NCBI RefSeq assembly: GCF_008365295.1
Contig: NZ_CP043505.1
Coordinates: 2,418,001-2,482,000, forward strand
Length of the DNA stretch: 64,000 nucleotides
Reading direction: 5' to 3'
Origin: Agromyces intestinalis
GTDB taxonomy: Bacteria > Actinomycetota > Actinomycetes > Actinomycetales > Microbacteriaceae
Positions 59,195-64,000 of this stretch are shown here, piece by piece. Position 1 is the stretch's first letter. Each line of letters begins with the position of its first letter. The notes under the pieces are model-generated. The model was given only the letters and a program-made list of their open reading frames with translations, was not told the DNA's origin and ran no database searches. The position numbers were made by a program, and so were the translations under genes.

Positions 59195-60745
59195 CTAGCT
59201 GAGGTGCGCGAGTCGCGGCCACAGCTCGTTCCACGGGGTGGTGCGACCGACGCAGCGGATCACCGGCAGCCCCTGCTCTTCGTTGTCGACGTCGAGGCCG
59301 TTGTCGAGCGTCGCCTCGGTCGTGCACTCGTCGAAGTCCGCGGCGAGGCGCGGCGAGATCCGTCCGACGAACACCACGTCGCGCGCCGACTCGGGTGGCC
59401 CCGCCTGGAACCAGAGCGCATTGTGCCCGCTGAACACCGCCCCCGGGTCGAGCCCGACGTCGGCACCGAACCGGGCGAGCGCACCGGCCTCGCCGTAGTT
59501 CGAGGTGATCACGATCGGCGCAGGCCCCGAGCCATCCGGGTCGCTTCCCTCATGGACGACCGCGGCGACCTGCTCGACGTACACGGGCCATCCGATCGAA
59601 TCGCCCACCGTCTGGTTCGCGGACGCGAACGGGCTCGCGCCCACCCAGGCGAGCGGCAGCAGCGGCAGCGCGATGAGCGCCGAGACGATCGCGTTGAGCG
59701 CCACCGCCGACCACACCAGCACTCGGCGCCACGTGGCGCGCATCCACTCGGCGGTCGGCACGGCGCCGAGCCCGAGCAGCACCTCGACGATGCCGAGCGG
59801 GTAGTACGCCTGCGCGCCGCCGATGATCGTGGCGAGCACGACGACCGCGAACGCGACGGCCAGGCACCGGATGGGCCGCCATGCGGGTCGGCGGAACAGC
59901 GCCACGAGCCCGGCGACCCAGATCGGCACCAGCGGGGGGCCGACGAGCAGCAGCAGGAGCGGCAGTGTGAGCACGCGGCTCGCGGCGTCGGTGTCGTCGG
60001 CGAGCGCGGCGCCCATACGCAACTGCGGCAGGTCGTTCGCGACCTGGTAGACGAGGTTCGGCGCGGCGAGCACGACGGCGAGCGCGACCCCGCCCCAGAG
60101 CCACGGCGAGCGCAGCGTCTTCCACGGCCCCAACGCCAGGATGCCGAGGCCGATTGCGGCGACGAGCTGCACGATGAGCAGCTTGTTGAACGTCGCGAGC
60201 CCGGTCACCGTGCCCACCGCGAGCCACCAGCGCGGGTCGCGCAGCAGCGCGCGCACCACGAACCATCCGACGAGCAGCCACGCCGCCAGGTCGATCGACG
60301 CGGTCAGGAAGATATGGCCGAAGACCATCGGGAACGAGGCGGATGCCGCGGCCCATGCCGCCAGCGCCTGTGCCCGCCGACCGCCGCCCGCCTCGCGGGC
60401 GACGAGCGCGACGAGCAGCACGGCCGAGATCGCGGCGAGGATCGCCGGGATGCGCAGCGCCCACGGCTCGTCCACGACCGACGTGATCGCGCGAGCGAGC
60501 AGCGGGGTGAGCGGCGGCTGGTCGACGTATCCCCACGCCGGCTCGAGCATGCGGAAGTACAGTTCGTCGCGGTGGAATCCGTACCACTGGCTCGTCGCCG
60601 CGAGCAGCAGCCCGAGCGCGGCCATCGCGGCGAACACCGGCCCACGGGCGAGCGGGGGGTGCGCGGCGAGGTGCGACCCCGCTTCGGGCGGGGCGGATGC
60701 TGCTGCCTCCGCGAGCGGCTGCGAGGTCGCCCCGGCCTCCGACAT
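59195..60745 (-). CDS. GT39/ArnT-like membrane glycosyltransferase
   Basis: 516 residues with about 11 membrane helices and the GT39/83 signature HRDELYFRMLEPAWGYVDQPPLTPLL (acidic catalytic region) after the first helix, then a C-terminal extracellular domain (~390-516). Transfers sugars from lipid carriers to surface acceptors such as glycans or proteins. ATG 60745 follows TAGGGT by 7 bases (leaderless). Acceptor unknown. Confidence 0.78.
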   Translation of the reverse strand: MSEAGATSQPLAEAAASAPPEAGSHLAAHPPLARGPVFAAMAALGLLLAATSQWYGFHRDELYFRMLEPAWGYVDQPPLTPLLARAITSVVDEPWALRIPAILAAISAVLLVALVAREAGGGRRAQALAAWAAASASFPMVFGHIFLTASIDLAAWLLVGWFVVRALLRDPRWWLAVGTVTGLATFNKLLIVQLVAAIGLGILALGPWKTLRSPWLWGGVALAVVLAAPNLVYQVANDLPQLRMGAALADDTDAASRVLTLPLLLLLVGPPLVPIWVAGLVALFRRPAWRPIRCLAVAFAVVVLATIIGGAQAYYPLGIVEVLLGLGAVPTAEWMRATWRRVLVWSAVALNAIVSALIALPLLPLAWVGASPFASANQTVGDSIGWPVYVEQVAAVVHEGSDPDGSGPAPIVITSNYGEAGALARFGADVGLDPGAVFSGHNALWFQAGPPESARDVVFVGRISPRLAADFDECTTEATLDNGLDVDNEEQGLPVIRCVGRTTPWNELWPRLAHLS

Positions 60746-60807
60746 GCGGCTCACCCTAGCGGCACCCGTGAGTCGCGGCATCCGTCGAGGTCTGCTAGCC
60801 ATGCCGC

Positions 60808-61359
60808 ATGACCGCATCGACCCGCTTCGTCGCGCTGCTGCGCGGTATCAACGTCGGCGGCCGCAATGCCGTGCGCATGCCCGACCTGGTCGGGTGCTTC
60901 GCCGACGCCGGATTCGCCGACGTGCGCACCCTCGGCCAGAGCGGCAACGTGGTCTTCACGGCCCGGCGCACGAGCGGCGCGAGGTTCGAGGGCGACGTCG
61001 CCGCGATGCTCGAGGACCGGTTCGGGATGCCGGTGCCCACCGTGATCCGGTCGCGCGCCGAGTTCGCCCGCACCATGGATGAGGCGCCCCCGGGCCACGG
61101 CTCGCCCGACCTGCGCGCCGACGTGTTCTTCTGCCGGCATCCGCTCACGCCCGAGCAGGCGCTCGCCGAGATGCCCGAGCTGCGCGAGGGTGTCGATACG
61201 ATCGCGGTCGGCCCCGGCGCGCTGTATTTCTCGCGGGTCGCCGCGCGGGCGACCAAGACGCGGATCCAGAAGTTCATGGCGCTGCCGGTGTTCCAGCAGA
61301 ACACCGTGCGCAGCTGGGGCACGTGCGTGAAGGTGAGCGGGTTGCTGGAGGAGGACTGA
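60808..61359 (+). CDS. DUF1697 family protein
   Basis: 183 residues. FVALLRGINVGGRNAVRMPDL and LGQSGNVVF near the start and the basic KTRIQKFMALPVFQQNTVRSWGT end are the family signature; biochemical role unknown. ATG follows TAGCCA by 6 bases (leaderless). Divergent from the GT39 gene with 62 bases between. Confidence 0.85.
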   Translation: MTASTRFVALLRGINVGGRNAVRMPDLVGCFADAGFADVRTLGQSGNVVFTARRTSGARFEGDVAAMLEDRFGMPVPTVIRSRAEFARTMDEAPPGHGSPDLRADVFFCRHPLTPEQALAEMPELREGVDTIAVGPGALYFSRVAARATKTRIQKFMALPVFQQNTVRSWGTCVKVSGLLEED

Positions 61360-61428
61360 GGAGAGGGGGAGGGCCAACGGCTCGCGCGGCGGCGCCCGCT
61401 CGCGTCCGCCGTTCGCTACGGTCGAGGC

Positions 61429-61842
61429 GTGACCCTCCAACCAGCCGCGAGCGGGCCGACTCCGGCGCCGTTCCTCGTGTCGATCGGCAACATCCATGCG
61501 ACGCAGCATCACGTCGTCACGCCCGCGGGCTCGTGGCCGATCGCCGAGGTGAACGTCTCGACCCACGATCACACCTCGACCACGACGCACACCCCCGCCT
61601 GGGCGATCGTCATGGTCATCCTCTTCATCTGGTTCTTCCTGCTGAGCCTGCTGTTCCTGCTCGCCCGCGAGACGCGCGTGTCGGGCTACGTGAACGTGAC
61701 GGTGTGGGGGCCGGGCGGGCAGGCGTACGTCGAGAACGTGCCGGTGTGGAACGCCGTGCAGCGCGGAGACGTGTTCAACCGGGTCGGCTACCTGCAGGGG
61801 CTGATCGGCGCAGCGCGCGGGCGCATGGGTTTCGGCGCGTAG
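61429..61842 (+). CDS. single-span membrane protein of unknown function
   Basis: 137 residues: a His/Thr-rich N-terminal half (TQHHVVT, THDHTSTTTHT), one strong helix (~58-80; WAIVMVILFIWFFLLSLLFLL) and a C-terminal soluble part (GYVNVTVWGPGGQAYVENVP). No family recognised. GTG follows TACGGT by 6 bases, leaderless. The histidine cluster could bind metal, but this is a guess. Confidence 0.55.
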   Translation: MTLQPAASGPTPAPFLVSIGNIHATQHHVVTPAGSWPIAEVNVSTHDHTSTTTHTPAWAIVMVILFIWFFLLSLLFLLARETRVSGYVNVTVWGPGGQAYVENVPVWNAVQRGDVFNRVGYLQGLIGAARGRMGFGA

Positions 61843-61887
61843 CGGCGGATTCCGACGTAGCCTGAACGGAACAACCGAGGGGGAACC

Positions 61888-62106
61888 ATGAGCGACACCG
61901 CCGACGCCGACGACACCCTGCCCGACGACCGCGACTACGCCGACAGCGCCGACGAACAGGCCCGGTTGAAGGCCGAACACGACCGCGAACTCGGCGTCGA
62001 CCCGTTCTGGGAGGGCGCGAACATCACCGAGAACGACGGCCCGGACCTCGAGGGCGGCGACGACCTCGACACGGGCGGCGGATTCCGCACGCCGCGCGAC
62101 GAGTAG
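61888..62106 (+). CDS. small acidic protein of unknown function
   Basis: 72 residues, very rich in Asp/Glu and Gly, predicted mostly disordered. ATG 61888 follows an AGGGGG ribosome site, and TAGCCT lies ~20 bases upstream of that. The length and acid content resemble small unknown proteins common in this group. Convergent with the uronate-dehydrogenase-like gene. Confidence 0.5.
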   Translation: MSDTADADDTLPDDRDYADSADEQARLKAEHDRELGVDPFWEGANITENDGPDLEGGDDLDTGGGFRTPRDE

Positions 62107-62127
62107 CCGGCGCGAGCCGGGGTCATC

Positions 62128-62994
62128 TCACCACCGCTCGCCGAGCGGATGGTCGTCGTGCGTGAACTCGCCGCCGATCGGCTCGCGCGAGGCGCCCGGC
62201 GAACGCGGCGGCTCGGGCGCCACGCCGTCGCGCTCGGTCACGACGTGCACCGCGTCATCCTGAGGCTCGAACCCGATCACGTACCCGGCCCGCAGGTCGA
62301 ATCCGCCCGGCGCGTTCGCCGACACGCCCCACACGATGTGGTGCCGCCCGTCGTCGAGCGCGATCGCCGCCTCGATGAGCCGTGCCGCGTCCGTCGGCGA
62401 CAGCCAGTGCCCGAGGTCGAGACCTGGCTTGGGCTCGGCACCGAACGCGCAGATCCGCGCCGACACCACGCTCATGCCGTACCGGTCGGCGTAGACGCTG
62501 CCGAGCGCCTCGACGGCTGCCTTGCTGACGCCGTAGAACGTGTCGGGCCGGGGCACGAGCACGGGTGTCGTCGCCGCGGCGCTCGCGTCGGCGAACCCGA
62601 CGGCGTGGATGCTCGACGCCAGGAACACCCGCCGCACCCCGCCGAGACGCGCCGCCTCCAGCACGCGTTGGGTGCCGTCGATGTTGACCCGCACGAGGTC
62701 GGCCCACGGGCGCTCCGAGGGGAACGCGGCGAGGTGCACGACCGCGTCGGCGCCCTCGACGGCCGCGCGGATCTCGTCGTCGCGCTCGATCGACGCGCGG
62801 TGCAGTTCGAGGTCACCGCGCGGGCGGTCGGATGCCACGCGCCAGGGGCCGTCCTCGACGCTGGCGGGCAGGTCGGTGTCGACGAGGCGCAGGGTGCGCC
62901 CGGGCCGGTCGAGCAGCGGCACGACCCGGCTGCCGATGCGCCCCGAGGCGCCCGTGATCACGACGAGCTGCGCGCCGTGGTCGGTGCGAGGCAT
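62128..62994 (-). CDS. SDR-type uronate-dehydrogenase-like protein
   Basis: 288 residues, extended short-chain dehydrogenase: N-terminal VVITGASGRIGSRVVPLL (NAD-binding), FYGVSKAAVE (catalytic Tyr-x-x-x-Lys), and the tail WGVSANAPGGFDL...IGFEPQDDA, which resembles bacterial uronate dehydrogenases that oxidise galacturonate or glucuronate to aldarates. ATG 62994 is inside a CGAGGCATCC word. The last ~40 residues are Pro/Arg-rich and variable. Substrate inferred only from similarity. Confidence 0.65.
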   Translation of the reverse strand: MPRTDHGAQLVVITGASGRIGSRVVPLLDRPGRTLRLVDTDLPASVEDGPWRVASDRPRGDLELHRASIERDDEIRAAVEGADAVVHLAAFPSERPWADLVRVNIDGTQRVLEAARLGGVRRVFLASSIHAVGFADASAAATTPVLVPRPDTFYGVSKAAVEALGSVYADRYGMSVVSARICAFGAEPKPGLDLGHWLSPTDAARLIEAAIALDDGRHHIVWGVSANAPGGFDLRAGYVIGFEPQDDAVHVVTERDGVAPEPPRSPGASREPIGGEFTHDDHPLGERW

Positions 62995-63032
62995 CCGGTC
63001 GGGTCCTTCCTGATCGGGGTTGGGCGGGGCGG

Positions 63033-63722
63033 TCACGTCACGCGCGCGAACGCGAGGCGCACGTGATCGAGGTCGGCTCGCGGAACGGCCGCCGTCACGA
63101 CCACCCCGGGCTCGAGCTCGAACCCGATGCCGTAGACGAACGGGTCGGTGTCGAGCTCGACGGCCGCGACCGATTCCCCGTCGAGCGTGGTCGTGAGGCC
63201 GCCGCGAACCGCGTTCGTCGCTGCCCGCCATCCGGTCTCGACGATCGGGCCGGCAGGCCCGAGCCCGAGCTCGGCGCGGAACCGGTTCATCAGCAGGTGG
63301 TTCACGTGGTCGACGAGCTGTCGCTCGAGCGTCGTGAACTCGGACGGCGCGCGGTGCCACGACGTGCGCACCGCCTCCCACAGCTGCGCGTACCGCATGC
63401 GCTCGACCTGGGCGACCAGCCACTCGGGGCGCGGCCATGGCGGAACCTCATCGAGCGAGGCCCGCACGCGCTCGTCGAGGTCGGCCAGATTGGCCGGATC
63501 GTCGGGGTCGGCGGGGTTGCGCCAGAGCTGATAGGTGAGGCTCACGGCGAGCTCGGTCGTGCCCGCCGGCCCCGATCCCTCGGCGAAGCCGGGCCAGCCG
63601 AGATCCTCCAGCGAAGGCTGGGGCTCGAAGCCGACCACCCGGAACGGCACGGTGCGCAGCCGCGCGAGCGCCTCGGTGCGCGGGTCTGGGGCGTCTTCGG
63701 GCAGGATGCCGACGAACTCCAT
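63033..63722 (-). CDS. unknown cytosolic protein
   Basis: 229 residues, no signal or membrane segment. Visible blocks: VGILPEDAPDPRTEALARLRTVPFRVVGFEPQPS, LAVSLTYQLWRNPADPDDPANLADLDERVR, HLLMNRFRAELGLGPAGP, and VYGIGFELEPGVVVTAAVPR. No family recognised. Codon use is normal. ATG 63722; ends 38 bases before the start of the uronate-dehydrogenase-like gene on the same strand. Confidence 0.5.
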   Translation of the reverse strand: MEFVGILPEDAPDPRTEALARLRTVPFRVVGFEPQPSLEDLGWPGFAEGSGPAGTTELAVSLTYQLWRNPADPDDPANLADLDERVRASLDEVPPWPRPEWLVAQVERMRYAQLWEAVRTSWHRAPSEFTTLERQLVDHVNHLLMNRFRAELGLGPAGPIVETGWRAATNAVRGGLTTTLDGESVAAVELDTDPFVYGIGFELEPGVVVTAAVPRADLDHVRLAFARVT

Positions 63723-63873
63723 GGTTCGAGGATGGGCGGTCGGCCCGCGCGAGGCAAGGGGATGCCCGAATCGCGGCCGCGCGCGGGGCAGACCTCCGTT
63801 CCCGTTGAGGCAGCGCGGTGGCCGCAGCGGCGGTGCGGCGCTAGGGTGCGGCTGAACCACGGGGGAGTCGCCG

Positions 63874-64000
63874 ATGGCGGAACGCGTATGCGAGGTGTGC
63901 GGAGCGACCAACGATCCGGCCGCTCGCTTCTGCCGCGTCTGCGACTCGTACCTCGGCTGGGACTCGGGCGGCGCGACGCTCGACGGCGAGCCGCTCGCCG
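63874..64000 (+). CDS. zinc-ribbon protein, cut by the right edge
   Basis: First ~42 residues: VCEVCGATNDPAARFCRVCDSYLGWD, two CxxC pairs of a zinc-ribbon domain (Cys at about 6, 9, 20, 23). The rest is outside the window. ATG 63874 follows GGGGGAG; a TAGGGT hexamer lies about 26 bases upstream. Divergent from the unknown gene. Confidence 0.65.
   Translation, partial: MAERVCEVCGATNDPAARFCRVCDSYLGWDSGGATLDGEPLA

Noticed and set aside
1-64000. tRNA or rRNA genes
   Set aside because: Intergenic stretches were read for tRNA-like cloverleaf and T-loop GTTCGA-type sequences; none fitted, though a covariance-model scan would be more reliable.

Overview
The window is about 64 kb of very GC-rich, densely packed DNA. 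Many genes start with GTG, neighbours often overlap by 4 bases (ATGA/GTGA), and many promoters put a TANNNT hexamer 6-7 bases before the start codon, a leaderless layout typical of Actinobacteria. Gene content (two-gene clpP locus with a ClgR-like regulator, CIRCE plus HAIR sites, LAxTG surface protein, CUT1 sugar transport with GH127) and the very frequent word GGATGCCTCG suggest a Microbacteriaceae member such as Agromyces. That placement is an inference from composition and content, not from a marker gene.

Layout. 0-5 kb: YbdK-like carboxylate-amine ligase, zinc-ribbon protein, FUSC-type membrane protein, metallo-beta-lactamase-fold hydrolase, 5'-3' exonuclease, gamma-glutamylcyclotransferase-like protein. 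5-11.5 kb: LacI regulator divergent from a CUT1 ABC transporter (binding protein, two permeases) translationally coupled to a GH127 beta-L-arabinofuranosidase, a likely arabino-oligosaccharide uptake and hydrolysis locus. 11.5-18 kb: envelope proteins (DUF916-like, purple-acid-phosphatase-like enzyme behind a probable PHO box, HupE-like protein, BMP-like lipoprotein, small membrane protein). 18-24.9 kb: hydrolase, GlxA/AraC regulator, a duplicated palindromic repeat, MerR regulator and MFS pump, ClgR-like regulator, a two-gene clpP operon in which one subunit lacks the catalytic serine, and a MarR regulator with twin operators. 24.9-36.3 kb: hydroxyacyl-CoA dehydrogenase, a gap gene, MOSC protein, a TPP-riboswitch-controlled thiM / thiE-thiD-tenA fusion / MHS transporter operon, GNAT, panD, NUDIX and an XylX-like dehydratase. 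36.3-42 kb: an LAxTG-anchored Ig-repeat surface protein and an ArsR-serine hydrolase-MFS-SRPBCC operon. 42-47.3 kb: a TetR-controlled hydrolase/cupin/SnoaL/membrane cassette, then a decayed stretch with gene fragments and a 26-bp direct repeat. 47.3-57.3 kb: transglutaminase, an unknown gene, and a nine-gene catabolic operon. 57.3-64 kb: glutaminase-STAS protein, Hsp20 with CIRCE and HAIR, GT39-family membrane protein, DUF1697, uronate-dehydrogenase-like protein and small unknowns.

The most interesting block is the operon at 48825-57256. It combines ssu-like parts (SsuE-type FMN reductase, ABC transporter with an NMT1-type binding protein) with Rut-like parts (RutA-like flavin monooxygenase, RutB-like isochorismatase-fold amidohydrolase, RutF-like flavin reductase), a second NtaA/DszA-family monooxygenase and an MFS carrier. 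It reads as a complete uptake and oxidative C-N cleavage pathway for an unidentified N-heterocycle or amide. The 161-aa unknown gene just upstream shares its promoter module.

Several families of 50-90 bp imperfect palindromes sit between genes, often between convergent ones, and one supplies the C-terminal codons of a MerR gene. No tRNA, rRNA, CRISPR array, transposase or integrase gene was found.
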